From positions 1 through 64,000 of the forward strand of contig NZ_AXAU01000001.1 of assembly GCF_000472965.1 (NCBI RefSeq): 64,000 bases of DNA, given 5' to 3'. Under the pieces are notes generated by a model, which was given only the letters and a program-made list of their open reading frames with translations, was not told the DNA's origin and ran no database searches. This document shows, in pieces, positions 1-9,210 of this stretch (within the stretch, counting starts at the first letter, position 1; each line of letters begins with the position of its first letter). A program made the position numbers and the translations under genes. This DNA is from Bradyrhizobium murdochi (GTDB lineage Bacteria > Pseudomonadota > Alphaproteobacteria > Rhizobiales > Xanthobacteraceae).

Positions 1-185
1 CCCGCCACCACCCCGCGCAGACTGTCGTTCCTGCTCAGCTGCGCGTAGATCAGCGCCACCAGATGATCCCAGCTCTTGAATGACTTGTCGTAGGCATCCC
101 CGCCCAGACGATCCACAACTGTCTGAAACTGCCGCCGATTGATCGGTTCAAGGAGCCTTCCAAAAATGCTATCGCGAAATCGCAT
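1..185 (-). CDS. IS4-family (DUF4372) transposase, N-terminal part, cut by window edge
   Basis: Reading leftwards from ATG at 185-183 gives MRFRDSIFGRLLEPINRR followed by a segment containing SFKSWDHLVALIYAQLS and SLRGVV. This is the conserved N-terminal DUF4372 region of IS4-family DDE transposases. Only about 62 residues are inside the window, so the catalytic DDE core cannot be checked and it is unknown whether the element is intact. The gene points away from the SDR gene at 336. The insertion-sequence terminus must lie between about 190 and 335, but I could not identify it. The start codon sits in the left arm of an 11-bp inverted repeat (182-192 with 238-248). Confidence 0.85.
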   Translation of the reverse strand, partial: MRFRDSIFGRLLEPINRRQFQTVVDRLGGDAYDKSFKSWDHLVALIYAQLSRNDSLRGVVA

Positions 186-248
186 GCTCGGCCTTCTGTG
201 TCTCGACAACCAGAAAAGGCCGATTTGCCTCGGTCTCGCCGAGCATGC
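182..248. repeat. 11-bp inverted repeat over the transposase start codon
   Basis: GCATGCTCGGC at 182-192 and GCCGAGCATGC at 238-248 are perfect reverse complements separated by 45 bases. The transposase start codon (183-185, minus strand) is inside the inner arm. A transcript reading in from outside the element could fold and bury the start codon, a protection known from other IS4-family elements such as IS10 and IS50. The same function here is inference. Confidence 0.5.
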
Positions 249-335
249 ACCGCGACATAGTGAATCATTCCCCGGACAGCCCTGCCGCAGGCGGGGCGAG
301 GTAAGAAAAGAGCGGCGGTTAAGGGAGAACACACG

Positions 336-1214
336 ATGGGATTGCTCGACGGCAAAGTTGCCATCATCACCGGTGCAGGCGGCGGGCTCGGTGAGGCCTA
401 CGCCAAACTGTTCGCGCGCGAGGGCGCAGCGGTCGTGGTCAACGACCTCGGTGGCCCTCGCGACGGCTCCGGCGCCGACGTCTCCATGGCGCAGAAGGTG
501 GTCAACGCCATCAAGGAAGAGGGCGGCCGTGCCGTCGCCAATGGCGCCGACATCTCGACCATGGCCGGCGGGCAATCGGTGTTCGACGACGCCATCAAGA
601 ATTTCGGCCACGCCGATATCCTGGTCAACAATGCCGGCATCCTGCTCGACGAGACTTTTGCCAAGGCCAAGGAGGCCAACTGGGACAAGGTGATCAGGGT
701 GCATCTCAAAGGCACGTTCTGTTGCACCCAGCCGGTGTTCAAATGGATGCGCGAGAACGGCGGCGGCGTCATCGTCAACACATCCTCGACGTCGGGCCTG
801 ATCGGCAATTTCGGCCAGACCAACTATGGCGCTGCCAAGGGCGGTATCTGGGGACTGTCGAACGTGCTGGCGATCGAAGGCCGCAAGTACAACATCCGGG
901 TCTGGACCCTGGCCCCGGGGGCGCTGACCCGCATGACCGCAGACCTGCCGCGCTATAAGGAGAGCCCCGGCGCCGCGCTCGGCCCGGACGGCATCGCACC
1001 GGCCGTGCTATACATGGTCAGCGATTTGTCGGGCGACCAGACCGGCAAGGTGCTCGGCGTCTCCGGCCCGCGCGGCGTGCGGGAGATGCGGATGATGGAA
1101 ATGGAAGGCTGGAAGCCCCCGTTCACGGGCTGGAAGGCCGAGGACATCGTGACCCATGCCAAGGAGATCTTCTTCTCCGAGGAGCAGATCAAGATGGGCG
1201 CACGAAGGTTCTAA
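336..1214 (+). CDS. SDR family NAD(P)-dependent oxidoreductase (3-hydroxyacyl-CoA dehydrogenase-like)
   Basis: A 292-residue classical short-chain dehydrogenase. The N-terminus carries the dinucleotide-binding TGAGGGLG motif (about residues 12-19), NNAG follows near residue 95, and the catalytic Ser and YGAAK (Tyr-x3-Lys) lie near 150-170. The insertion after the second strand (NDLGGPRDGSG) resembles the dehydrogenase module of bacterial and peroxisomal multifunctional beta-oxidation enzymes, so a 3-hydroxyacyl-CoA substrate is plausible but not shown. AAGGGAG lies just before the ATG. It is followed by an intergenic palindromic repeat and a DHDPS-like gene on the same strand; whether they are co-transcribed is unclear. 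Confidence 0.85.
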   Translation: MGLLDGKVAIITGAGGGLGEAYAKLFAREGAAVVVNDLGGPRDGSGADVSMAQKVVNAIKEEGGRAVANGADISTMAGGQSVFDDAIKNFGHADILVNNAGILLDETFAKAKEANWDKVIRVHLKGTFCCTQPVFKWMRENGGGVIVNTSSTSGLIGNFGQTNYGAAKGGIWGLSNVLAIEGRKYNIRVWTLAPGALTRMTADLPRYKESPGAALGPDGIAPAVLYMVSDLSGDQTGKVLGVSGPRGVREMRMMEMEGWKPPFTGWKAEDIVTHAKEIFFSEEQIKMGARRF

Positions 1215-1222
1215 TGTTACCT

Positions 1223-1301
1223 GTCGTTCCGGGGCGCGCACGGCGCGAACCCGGAACCTCGAGAGTCCGGGTTCGATGCTGCGCATCGCCCCGGAATGAC
1301 G
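1223..1301. repeat. Intergenic palindromic repeat, family A
   Basis: An imperfect palindrome bounded by GTCGTTCCGGGG and CCCCGGAATGAC with a central CCTCGAGAG. A second member of the family is at 20452-20534. The repeat ends shortly before the start of the next gene, so an ATG at 1296 lies within repeat sequence. Confidence 0.7.
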
Positions 1302-1319
1302 AAAAGGATAGAGGCACGA

Positions 1320-2276
1320 ATGACAAAGCTCACCGCCCAGGCCGCCGGCACCTTCGCAATCGCGCCGACTCCGTTCCACGACGACGGCCGGATCGACGAG
1401 AAATCGATCGATCGCCTGACCGACTTCTACGCCGAAGTCGGCTGCGACGGCGTCACCGTGCTCGGCATTTTGGGCGAGGCACCGAAACTCGATGCTGATG
1501 AGGCCGAGCAGGTGGCGATCCGCTTCGTCAAGCGCGCCAAGAACATGCAGATCATCGTCGGCGTCTCGGCGCCGGGTTTTGCCTCGATGCGCTCGCTGGC
1601 GAAAGCGTCGATGGATGCCGGCGCTGCCGGCGTGATGATCGCGCCGCCGCCGCATTTGCGCACCGACGATCAGATCACCGGCTATTTCAAGCAGGCGCAG
1701 GAAGCGATCGGCGACGAGATTCCCTGGGTGCTGCAGGACTATCCGCTGACGCTCAACGTCATCTTCACGCCCGCCGTGATCCGCAAAATCGTGATGGATT
1801 CGCCGTCCTGCGTGATGCTCAAGCACGAGGACTGGCCGGGCCTGGAGAAGATCTCCACGCTCCGAAACTTCCAAAAGGACGGCTCGCTGCGGCCGCTCTC
1901 GATTCTGGTCGGCAATGGCGGACTGTTCCTCGATTTCGAGATGGAGCGTGGCGCCGACGGCGCCATGACAGGCTACGCCTTCCCGGAACTCCTGATCGAC
2001 GTCGTCAAGCTGTCGAAGGCCGGCAAGCGCGACGCCGCGCACGATCTGTTCGATGCGCACCTGCCGCTGATCCGCTACGAGCAGCAGCCCGGCGCGGGCC
2101 TGTCGGTGCGCAAATATGTGCTGCAGAAGCGCGGCATCATTTCTTCCAGCGCGCAGCGCAAGCCGGGTGCGGCGATTACGGCAACGGCAAAGGCCGAAGT
2201 CGATTATCTGTTGTCGCGGGTGGCGCGCGTCGACCGCCGCGCCGATCTGCAACCGCAGTCCAGCGCGGCGGGTTAG
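1320..2276 (+). CDS. Dihydrodipicolinate synthase family protein (class I aldolase)
   Basis: A 318-residue TIM-barrel protein of the DHDPS/N-acetylneuraminate lyase family. The start AIAPTPFHDDGRID is typical. VLGILGEAPKL occupies the substrate-loop position where DapA has GTTGE, and VMLKHEDWPG holds the likely Schiff-base lysine near residue 160. The departure from GTTGE suggests it is not the lysine-pathway DapA but a catabolic aldolase or lyase of unknown substrate. I chose ATG 1320 because GAGG precedes it; the in-frame ATG at 1296 lies inside a repeat. The next gene begins 4 bases after the stop, so the two are probably one operon. Confidence 0.85.
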   Translation: MTKLTAQAAGTFAIAPTPFHDDGRIDEKSIDRLTDFYAEVGCDGVTVLGILGEAPKLDADEAEQVAIRFVKRAKNMQIIVGVSAPGFASMRSLAKASMDAGAAGVMIAPPPHLRTDDQITGYFKQAQEAIGDEIPWVLQDYPLTLNVIFTPAVIRKIVMDSPSCVMLKHEDWPGLEKISTLRNFQKDGSLRPLSILVGNGGLFLDFEMERGADGAMTGYAFPELLIDVVKLSKAGKRDAAHDLFDAHLPLIRYEQQPGAGLSVRKYVLQKRGIISSSAQRKPGAAITATAKAEVDYLLSRVARVDRRADLQPQSSAAG

Positions 2277-2280
2277 TCAT

Positions 2281-3084
2281 ATGGCCGAAGCCGTCGTCGC
2301 CCCGCGTCCTGCATCCACGATCCTGCTGCTGCGCGACAGTGCGGAGCGTAAGGAAATCGAGATCTTCATGATGGTTCGCCATTATGAGATCGATTTCAAT
2401 TCCGGCGCGCTGGTGTTTCCGGGCGGCAGTGTCGACAAGGGCGACAAGGAGATCATCGCGCGGCCCGAGCTCTATTCGGGAGGCGAGGGGCTTGATGAAG
2501 CCACGCTGAGTTTCCGCATCGCCGCAATCCGCGAAACGTTTGAGGAAAGCGGCATCCTGCTGGCGCGGCCGAAGGGGGCGACGGCGCTGGTCGATGCCAA
2601 GCGTGCCAGCGAGATCGAGGCTATCAATCGCGCCGACCTCTGCGACAGCAAGATCACGTTCCTTAACGTGCTGGCCGACAACGGCATGGTGCTGGCCCTC
2701 GACGAGCTCGTGCCCTATGCCCACTGGATCACGCCGGAGGGCATGCCCAAGCGGTTCGACACCTGGTTCTTCCTCGCCGCCGCGCCACCGGAGCAGGTCG
2801 GCGCCCATGACGGCAGGGAATCCACCGACTCGATCTGGGTCTCGCCGCGCGAGGCGCTGGAGGGCGGCGAGAGCGGGCGCTTCAAGCTGCCGTTCCCGAC
2901 CACCCGCAACCTGATCAAGCTCGGCAAGCAGGCCAGCGTGAAAGCTGCGCTCGACGACTCCAGAGGCAAATTGGTCGTCACCGTGACGCCGGTGATGACC
3001 AGGAACAATGGTGGCCGCCAGCTCCGCATTCCCCTCGAAGCCGGCTATGACGGCGACGTGTTCGAGGTCGGCTCGGTCGGCTAG
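2281..3084 (+). CDS. NUDIX hydrolase (NUDT19-like)
   Basis: A 267-residue NUDIX protein. The Nudix box is split by a long insertion: LVFPGGSVDKGDKE begins it and AAIRETFEESGIL (RE-x2-EE-x-G core) completes it about 30 residues later, as in the NUDT19/NUDT8-type CoA- or nucleotide-diphosphate hydrolases. The C-terminal half (WITPEGMPKRFDTWFFLA) matches the same subfamily. The start codon follows the upstream aldolase stop by 4 bases, suggesting translational coupling. The substrate is not visible from sequence; an acyl-CoA or sugar-nucleotide diphosphate is likely for the family. Confidence 0.85.
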   Translation: MAEAVVAPRPASTILLLRDSAERKEIEIFMMVRHYEIDFNSGALVFPGGSVDKGDKEIIARPELYSGGEGLDEATLSFRIAAIRETFEESGILLARPKGATALVDAKRASEIEAINRADLCDSKITFLNVLADNGMVLALDELVPYAHWITPEGMPKRFDTWFFLAAAPPEQVGAHDGRESTDSIWVSPREALEGGESGRFKLPFPTTRNLIKLGKQASVKAALDDSRGKLVVTVTPVMTRNNGGRQLRIPLEAGYDGDVFEVGSVG

Positions 3085-3169
3085 CATAGTTCGACGGGTA
3101 ACGAAGTATCTATGTATGTCCGCGCGGTAGACTCTGCTTCGAAGGCAATTGAGAACGGGCCGGCGAAGC

Positions 3170-4087
3170 ATGGCAGAAGCACATCCGCGACTTGCGGGCA
3201 CGGCGACCGAACTGGCACTGCTGCTGGCGTTGGCGACACTGTGGGGTGCCTCGTACACATTCATCAGGATCGGCGTGGCGACGATTCCGCCGATCACATT
3301 GATCGCGTGCCGCACGCTGATTGCCGGATTGTTGCTGCTGGCCATCATGCGCTGGCGCGGTGTGAGAATACCGGTTGATGCCGCGACCTGGCGACGCTTC
3401 CTGTTTCAGACCTGCCTCAACAGCGTCATCCCGTGGACGATGGTTGCCTGGGGAGCGCAGGCGTTGGACGCGGGGGTGGCAACCATCCTCAATTCCACCG
3501 CGCCGATATTCACGTTTTTCCTGACACTGGCCGTCACACGCCATGAGGCTGTGACGTCACGAAAGCTGCTCGGCGTCATCGCCGGGATGGCCGGCATTTG
3601 CCTGATCGTCGGCGTGCAGGCGCTCTCCGGCTTCGGCGAGGAGCTGGCCGCCCAGATCGTGATGGTACTTGCCGCCATCTGCTACGCTGGCGCGGCGATC
3701 CTCGGCCGGGGTTTTAAGGATCTCGATCCGATTGTGCCCGCGGCCGGATCGTTGCTGTGCGGCGCGGCGCTGCTGATTCCAGTGAGTCTGGTCGCGGAGC
3801 GGCCATGGACGCTGCAGCCGTCGACCAGCTCGATACTGGCGCTGGTCGCGCTCGCGGTGTTTTCCACGGCACTCGCCTTCGTGATCTATTTTCGCCTGAT
3901 CCGAACCTTGGGCTCGGTCGGCACCACCGCGCAGGCCTATGTGCGGGTGCCGATCGGTGTCGCGGTGGGCGTGGTTTTTCTCGGCGAGCAGCCGAGTTCG
4001 ACCGCCTGGATCGGCCTTGCCTGTGTCGTCGTCGGCGTCGCCGCGATGACGATCCCGGAGCGGAAGCGGTCCGCCGCGGCGGCGTGA
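3170..4087 (+). CDS. EamA/DMT family transporter
   Basis: A 305-residue inner-membrane protein with about ten hydrophobic segments arranged as two EamA repeats. The first repeat starts LLLALATLWGASYTFIRIG and the second VLAAICYAGAAILGRG. The family exports small metabolites such as amino acids or nucleosides, and the substrate here is unknown. An in-frame TTG at 3149 would add seven residues; the ATG at 3170 is preferred. The C-terminus ends in a short basic/alanine tail. The gene converges on the NTF2-like gene with only 7 bases between stops. Confidence 0.85.
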   Translation: MAEAHPRLAGTATELALLLALATLWGASYTFIRIGVATIPPITLIACRTLIAGLLLLAIMRWRGVRIPVDAATWRRFLFQTCLNSVIPWTMVAWGAQALDAGVATILNSTAPIFTFFLTLAVTRHEAVTSRKLLGVIAGMAGICLIVGVQALSGFGEELAAQIVMVLAAICYAGAAILGRGFKDLDPIVPAAGSLLCGAALLIPVSLVAERPWTLQPSTSSILALVALAVFSTALAFVIYFRLIRTLGSVGTTAQAYVRVPIGVAVGVVFLGEQPSSTAWIGLACVVVGVAAMTIPERKRSAAAA

Positions 4088-4094
4088 ATCGGCT

Positions 4095-4517
4095 TTACGC
4101 CAGGAAGGCGTCGACCAGCGCCTGGTCCTGGTCGTAGACCCAGCATTCGGAAAGCAGTCCGTCGCGCACGGTGTACACCAGCAAACGCTCGACCTCGGCC
4201 GTTCTGCTGTCGCGCTCAAAGCGCTCGCGGACTAGCAGCGCGCCGTGTTCGGGTCCGGCCATGACGTCGACAATGGCGAGCAGCTTACGACTGGTGCGCT
4301 TGGTGACCTCAGCCAGGACGGCGAGCGCGGCGACCTTGCCCCTGTGATCGCCGGAGAGCGGATTACGGCCGAAATAATGCAGCGTAAAGTCGCTATGATA
4401 ACAGGCGGCAAGTGCTGCACGATCGCCGGCGAGCCACGCGCTCGCATAGCGGCCGAGGGCCTCTCGGTTGCGCTCAATCGCAGCTTTGGGCTCGATTTCA
4501 GAACGGCTATTTGCCAT
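4095..4517 (-). CDS. NTF2-like / SnoaL-type protein
   Basis: A 140-residue protein with the NTF2-like cone-fold pattern: an N-terminal helix (ALGRYASAWLAGDRAALAACY), then HSDFTLHYFGRNPLSGDHRG and alternating strands ending in ECWVYDQDQALVDAFL. This matches ester-cyclase/SnoaL or ketosteroid-isomerase-like domains that bind small hydrophobic substrates. No catalytic assignment is possible. It is transcribed divergently from the AraC regulator at 4594 with 76 bases between start codons, so it is the probable target of that regulator (inference from layout). Confidence 0.75.
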   Translation of the reverse strand: MANSRSEIEPKAAIERNREALGRYASAWLAGDRAALAACYHSDFTLHYFGRNPLSGDHRGKVAALAVLAEVTKRTSRKLLAIVDVMAGPEHGALLVRERFERDSRTAEVERLLVYTVRDGLLSECWVYDQDQALVDAFLA

Positions 4518-4593
4518 CGTTGTCCATCTCGTGGGTCGTTGTCATCCGCAATGATTGAACCGGCCGAACCTTTGGGGCTTTCAGGAACTGGCT

Positions 4594-5364
4594 ATGGGCG
4601 AGACGGCGGCAGCGAAATTGATCGGATGGGGCGCCCGCGTGCTGTATCTGGGTCCGGCCTTCGGGCTGACGCCGCACCGGAACGCGACTGCCGTTCTTGC
4701 CGTCGGCCTCGACGGGCGGCTGGAAGTCGCTGACGATCCGAGCGATTGCACGACGCCGTATCGCGCAGCGCGCAGCGTGCTGATCATGCCCAACAGCCAG
4801 CACCATTTGCGCATCGAGCGGGGCCGGATGGCCTTCCTCTACGTCGATCCGTTCGGACGCGATCTCAGGGCGGTGATCACGCGGATGACGACAGTGACGC
4901 CGCGCGCAGCCTTCGATCTGCGGGAAGAGCCCGCTGTGATCGATATCCTGACGGGGTTGGCCGAAAACCGCATCGCGGCACCGGAGGGGCGCGCATCCCT
5001 TGGTGAGCTATTGGGTATCGGCGGGCAGGCTGAACCCAACGCGCGCATTGCCGGAGCACTGCGGCATATGCGGGACGAGCCGCACCGCGCACACCGGCTG
5101 ACGAGCCTTGCTGCCCGCGCAGGCCTGTCGCCGTCACGCTTCCTGCATTTGTTCAAGGCAGAGACCGGGGTGCCGCTGCGGCGCTACCGCATCTGGAACC
5201 GGATGGGTGCCGCGGTCCGCGCCAGCGGCGAGGGTGCATCCCTGACGGAGGCCGCCCACGCGGCCGGCTTTGCGAGCTCGGCACATTTCTCCAGCGCATT
5301 TCGCGACATGTTCGGCATGATGCCCTCGGACCTGGCGAAGGCCCTGAAGCCGGGGGCGGGCTGA
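4594..5364 (+). CDS. AraC family transcriptional regulator
   Basis: A 256-residue protein. The C-terminal 100 residues hold the two helix-turn-helix units of AraC/XylS regulators: LTSLAARAGLSPSRFLHLFK, then GASLTEAAHAAGFASSAHFS followed by FRDMFGMMPSDL. The N-terminal 130 residues form a cupin-like sensing region with weak conservation. ATG 4594 is chosen because AGGA lies 8 bases upstream; a TTG at 4555 would give a longer N-terminus. It is divergent from the NTF2-like gene at 4095-4517, which it may regulate. The ligand is unknown. Confidence 0.88.
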   Translation: MGETAAAKLIGWGARVLYLGPAFGLTPHRNATAVLAVGLDGRLEVADDPSDCTTPYRAARSVLIMPNSQHHLRIERGRMAFLYVDPFGRDLRAVITRMTTVTPRAAFDLREEPAVIDILTGLAENRIAAPEGRASLGELLGIGGQAEPNARIAGALRHMRDEPHRAHRLTSLAARAGLSPSRFLHLFKAETGVPLRRYRIWNRMGAAVRASGEGASLTEAAHAAGFASSAHFSSAFRDMFGMMPSDLAKALKPGAG

Positions 5365-5408
5365 TCCAGGTGATCCGGCCCATATACCGTCATTAACCAC
5401 TCGGCGGC

Positions 5409-8150
5409 ATGTTCCCTACGGCCCGAAATACATCGTATATTGCGCCCGATTGGAGCCCGGCCCCGACCCACATGACCGCTGAAACGCCGCCGAATTCGCC
5501 GCCGCGATCGTTCTCGCTTTCGATCGGCCAACTGACATTCGGCAGTTTCATGCTGGTGCTGGCGGTGATCATCATCACCTCGACCGCCAGCGTCGTCGCC
5601 ATCCGCCACATCGATTCGACCTTTGCCGAGCTGCAGCGGCTGCAGAGCCTCGGCGATCTGGCCGAGGACATCGACCGCCGCATGAACGAGTTGCGGCTCG
5701 CTGCGCGGGATTTCGTCACCGACCCCGGCAACCAGTCGCTCCAGGTCGGCGAGGCGGCCACCGCGCTGAGCGAGGTCCTGAAGAAAACGCGGCTGGAACT
5801 CGCGCCCGAGCAGCAGGACATGATCGACGGCGTAGCCGAGCGGCTGTCGACCTACCGCGGCGGCATCGAACGGATTTCAACGCTGATCAACCGCCGCGCC
5901 GAAATGATCGTCGCCTTGCCGGCCCTGCGCGAGCAATTCGATACTGCGATCGCCGAGGCATCTGATCCGCATTTGGCAACGGCCCTGGCTCAGGCCCAGA
6001 GCCGCATCGCCTCGGCACTGCTGGCGCATAACCCCTCCGCTGCCGAACAGGCGGCGCAAAGCATGCGCTCGATGACGATCGCGGACCCGAAGCTGCGCGC
6101 GATCGTCGACGATTACGCGCTGGCGATCGCCAACATATCGACCCGCGAAGGGCAGATCTCCGACATCGACAAGGAGGTGTTGGGCGTGGAGGGGCGGCTC
6201 ATCCAGCGCGTGACGGAATTGTTGCGTGACGTCAGCGATCGGCGGGGACGTGTTCTCTCTCGCGATTTTGCCAGGACGCTGGCCGAAGCAAAGTGGCAGA
6301 GCATCGTCCTCGGCACCGCCGGTGTCCTGATCGGGCTGTTTGCCTCGCTGCTGGTGGTTCGCCGCACTGTCCGTCCGCTTGCCGCGATCGCAACTTCGAT
6401 CCGCGCGGTGGCCGGCGGCGAGAAGAACGCCTCGATCCCGGCGACCGACGTGGACAACGAGATCGGCGATATCGCCCGCGCCGCCGAAGTATTCCGGCAA
6501 ACACTGGTCGATGCCGACACCGCGCGCGAGGCGGCGGTGCGTGCGCTCGCCGAACAGCGGCTTGCAGAAGAAAGTTACCGCAAGTTGTTCGAGTCCTCAG
6601 TCGACGGAATTTACGTCACGACGCCCGGCGGCGCGCTGCTGAACGCCAACCCGGCGCTGGCGCGGATGATGGGCTATGCCACGCCGCAGGATCTGATCAA
6701 CGGCATCGGCGACATCGCGGATACCGTTTACGTTCAACCCGAAGCGCGGGCGGAATATGCGCGGCTGATGCAGCGCGACGGCATGATCCGCGAATACGAG
6801 TACCAGGTTCGCACCCGCACTGGCGCGGTGCTGTGGCTCTCCGACAGCGCCAGCGCGGTGCGCAACGAAGCGGGGGAGATCGTCCGCTACGAAGGAACGG
6901 TGCGCGACATCACCGACCAGAAACGGGCCGAGGATGCAATCGCCGAAGGCCGCCGCCTGCTGCAAATGGTGATCGACACCGTGCCCGCGGTCATCAACGT
7001 CAAGGACAAGCAGCTCCGCTACGTCCTGATGAACCGCTATATGGCCGGCATTTTCGGGGTCGAGCCGGGGTATGCGATCGGCCGCACCACCGCCGAGTTG
7101 ATGTCGCGCTACGGCGCGGAAAAGACCGACGAGCCCGACAAGCGGGTGCTGGCGGTCGGCAAGGAACTCGGCTTCTACGAGGAAGAATACAAGGACGCGT
7201 CCGGCCATATGCGGCAGTGGCTGGTCAACAAGCTGCCGATCCTGGATGCGGCCGGCGAGATCGAGAACATCGTGACGGTTGCGCTCGACATCGGAGAGCG
7301 CAAGCGCGTCGAATCCGAGATGCGCAAGGCCAAGGATGCGGCGGAGGGAGCGCTACGGAACCTGCGTGAGACGCAGAATTCGCTGATCGAGGCGGAAAAG
7401 CTCGCCGCGTTGGGACGGCTGGTGGCCGGCGTGGCCCATGAGGTCAACAATCCCGTCGGCATCAGCCTGACGGTGGCGTCCGCGCTGGAGCGAAAGACGT
7501 CGAACTTTACAGCAGAGGTCGCCCGCGGCGAGTTGCGGCGCTCCAGCCTGAACGATTTTCTCGACACCAGCCGCACGGCGTCGTCGCAGCTCGTCGCCAA
7601 TCTCAACCGCGCCGCCGAGCTGATCCAGTCGTTCAAGCAGGTGGCGGCCGATCGCAATTATTCGGACCAGCGTACCTTCGATCTCGGCGATCTCACCGAG
7701 CAGGTGGTGATGTCGTTGCGGCCCGGCCTGCGCAAGCACAATCTGACGCTCAACGTCGAGTGCCAGCCCAACCTGATGATGAACAGCTATCCGGGGCCGT
7801 ACGGACAGGTGCTTACCAACCTGTTCCTCAATTCGGTGGCGCATGCCTTCCCGGACGGCAAGCCGGGGACGGTCGATATCCAGGTGCGGGAGTCCGGCAA
7901 GGACAACGTCGAGATCATCTTTTCAGACAACGGCATTGGCATGAGCCTCGATGTCCGCCGCCGCGCCTTCGATCCATTCTTCACCACGCGGCGCGATCAG
8001 GGCGGCACCGGGCTCGGCCTGCACATCGTCTACAGCATCGTGACGACCCGCCTCGGCGGCCGGCTCGACCTCGATTCCGAGCCGGGCGGCGGCACGCGCA
8101 TTCAAATGATCCTGCCGCGCACGGCGCCGCTGGAGCAGGCGGCGGAATAG
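5409..8150 (+). CDS. Membrane-bound HAMP-PAS-PAS sensor histidine kinase
   Basis: A 913-residue sensor kinase. Order: transmembrane helix near 45-67, a helical periplasmic region, a second membrane helix near 298-318, HAMP, PAS near 390-510, PAS near 520-635, a coiled linker, an H-box GVAHEVNNPVG with the phospho-accepting His near 676, and a HATPase with DNGIGM and GTGLGLHIV. The H-box variant HEVNNP is that of the DctB/NtrB-like HPK4 class. There is no receiver domain and no response regulator beside it, so its partner is unlinked. No strong ribosome site is seen; ATG 5472 is an alternative start. Confidence 0.88.
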   Translation: MFPTARNTSYIAPDWSPAPTHMTAETPPNSPPRSFSLSIGQLTFGSFMLVLAVIIITSTASVVAIRHIDSTFAELQRLQSLGDLAEDIDRRMNELRLAARDFVTDPGNQSLQVGEAATALSEVLKKTRLELAPEQQDMIDGVAERLSTYRGGIERISTLINRRAEMIVALPALREQFDTAIAEASDPHLATALAQAQSRIASALLAHNPSAAEQAAQSMRSMTIADPKLRAIVDDYALAIANISTREGQISDIDKEVLGVEGRLIQRVTELLRDVSDRRGRVLSRDFARTLAEAKWQSIVLGTAGVLIGLFASLLVVRRTVRPLAAIATSIRAVAGGEKNASIPATDVDNEIGDIARAAEVFRQTLVDADTAREAAVRALAEQRLAEESYRKLFESSVDGIYVTTPGGALLNANPALARMMGYATPQDLINGIGDIADTVYVQPEARAEYARLMQRDGMIREYEYQVRTRTGAVLWLSDSASAVRNEAGEIVRYEGTVRDITDQKRAEDAIAEGRRLLQMVIDTVPAVINVKDKQLRYVLMNRYMAGIFGVEPGYAIGRTTAELMSRYGAEKTDEPDKRVLAVGKELGFYEEEYKDASGHMRQWLVNKLPILDAAGEIENIVTVALDIGERKRVESEMRKAKDAAEGALRNLRETQNSLIEAEKLAALGRLVAGVAHEVNNPVGISLTVASALERKTSNFTAEVARGELRRSSLNDFLDTSRTASSQLVANLNRAAELIQSFKQVAADRNYSDQRTFDLGDLTEQVVMSLRPGLRKHNLTLNVECQPNLMMNSYPGPYGQVLTNLFLNSVAHAFPDGKPGTVDIQVRESGKDNVEIIFSDNGIGMSLDVRRRAFDPFFTTRRDQGGTGLGLHIVYSIVTTRLGGRLDLDSEPGGGTRIQMILPRTAPLEQAAE

Positions 8151-8165
8151 GGGCGCGCCCGGCCG

Positions 8166-8516
8166 CTAATCGATATCAGCCAATTTGTGCAATGTGGCGC
8201 CGAAGATCTGGCTCGCTTTGCCGACAAGCGCGGTTCCATTCATGCTGCCGCGGGTGTCGGTGAAGGTTCCGGATACGCCGATGCCGACCGGGGCGGGGCC
8301 GCCGAACAGCGGATTATCGTTGTCGCGCGGGGTGGTGTGACGCTGCACCAGGACCTCGCCCTTGAAGGTGTCGCCCTTCACGGTGTAGCTGCCGGTATAA
8401 AACAGATAGGCGTCGCCGCCGAGAATCTGGCCGTCCCGGAACAGAATAACGCCGCTGCCCTTGCCGACGCGCCCATCCAGCAGGGTGACGTGGATCGAAT
8501 AGAGCCCGTTCTTCAT
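8166..8516 (-). CDS. GrlR-like regulatory protein
   Basis: A 116-residue all-beta protein beginning MKNGLYSIHVTLLDGRVGKG, followed by GVILFRDGQILGGDAYLFYTGSY. This matches GrlR-family proteins (repressors of the GrlA activator in enteropathogenic E. coli; members of unknown role occur widely in rhizobia). It is convergent with the histidine kinase, 15 bases away. The preferred start is ATG 8516, preceded by GGGA; an upstream ATG at 8558 adds 14 residues that do not fit the family. No type III secretion genes are nearby, so the enterobacterial function should not be assumed. Confidence 0.7.
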   Translation of the reverse strand: MKNGLYSIHVTLLDGRVGKGSGVILFRDGQILGGDAYLFYTGSYTVKGDTFKGEVLVQRHTTPRDNDNPLFGGPAPVGIGVSGTFTDTRGSMNGTALVGKASQIFGATLHKLADID

Positions 8517-8858
8517 GGCGTCCCAAATGCCGGCCGCCGCGCCCACGGAAGCCGGCAATTAATTATGCCAAAGCGTGGCCCACAGCGTCAACGCGTCAGG
8601 TTGTCTGCCAATTCCCGTACAGGAAGCAAACCCGCACCGTACCGCCCCGACGCGACGCGAGGGTGACGGGCGCTGAACCGAATCAAGTTGGCCCGTGAAA
8701 TGCATAGTGCTCTTCGGCACCGGCCGGTGGGTGCAGGAGCAGAGAAACAGGTGACCAACTGGATCAATTCCGGCGGCCACGTTGCGCGCCGACACACAGA
8801 AAAAAACTTCCGTGAAACTACGGCCCGTCATCGCACGGGCCGCTGGAAGAAGCCACTG

Positions 8859-9200
8859 ATGATCGGCAGCGTGCTACTGACGTTGCCGCTGGCCTCGTAT
8901 CCCGGCCAAGCCCGTGATCCCGACGGCCGCTATGCCAATTCACCGCTGAAGCAATGGTTCGACAGCCTAAGGAGCGGCAAGGGACCGTGCTGTTCCGACG
9001 CAGACGGCAGCGCCGTCAGCGACGTGGATTGGGAATCGAAGAGCGGGCATTACCGCGTTCGTATCGACGGCGAATGGTACGACGTGCCTGAAGATGCCGT
9101 CATCACCGAGCCGAACCGGGTAGGGCGAACCATGGTCTGGCCGATCCGCGGCTATCAGGGATTGAGCATTCGCTGCTTCATGCCGGGATCGATGACGTGA
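8859..9200 (+). CDS. Secreted hypothetical protein
   Basis: A 113-residue protein with a short signal peptide (MIGSVLLTLPLASYPGQA then RDPDGRYANSPLKQWFDSL). The mature part contains GKGPCCSDADG, WYDVPEDAVI and a final Cys. I recognise it as a conserved rhizobial exported protein of unknown function; the two adjacent cysteines and the third near the C-terminus may form a disulfide or bind a metal. ATG 8859 has GGAAGAAG upstream at a good distance; longer in-frame starts exist but put the signal peptide in the middle of the protein. It is followed by an intergenic palindromic repeat. Confidence 0.7.
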   Translation: MIGSVLLTLPLASYPGQARDPDGRYANSPLKQWFDSLRSGKGPCCSDADGSAVSDVDWESKSGHYRVRIDGEWYDVPEDAVITEPNRVGRTMVWPIRGYQGLSIRCFMPGSMT

Positions 9201-9210
9201 GCGACTATCA

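Noticed and set aside
8166..8516. A type III secretion role for the GrlR-like protein
   Set aside because: No secretion genes in the window; such proteins are found in many non-pathogens.
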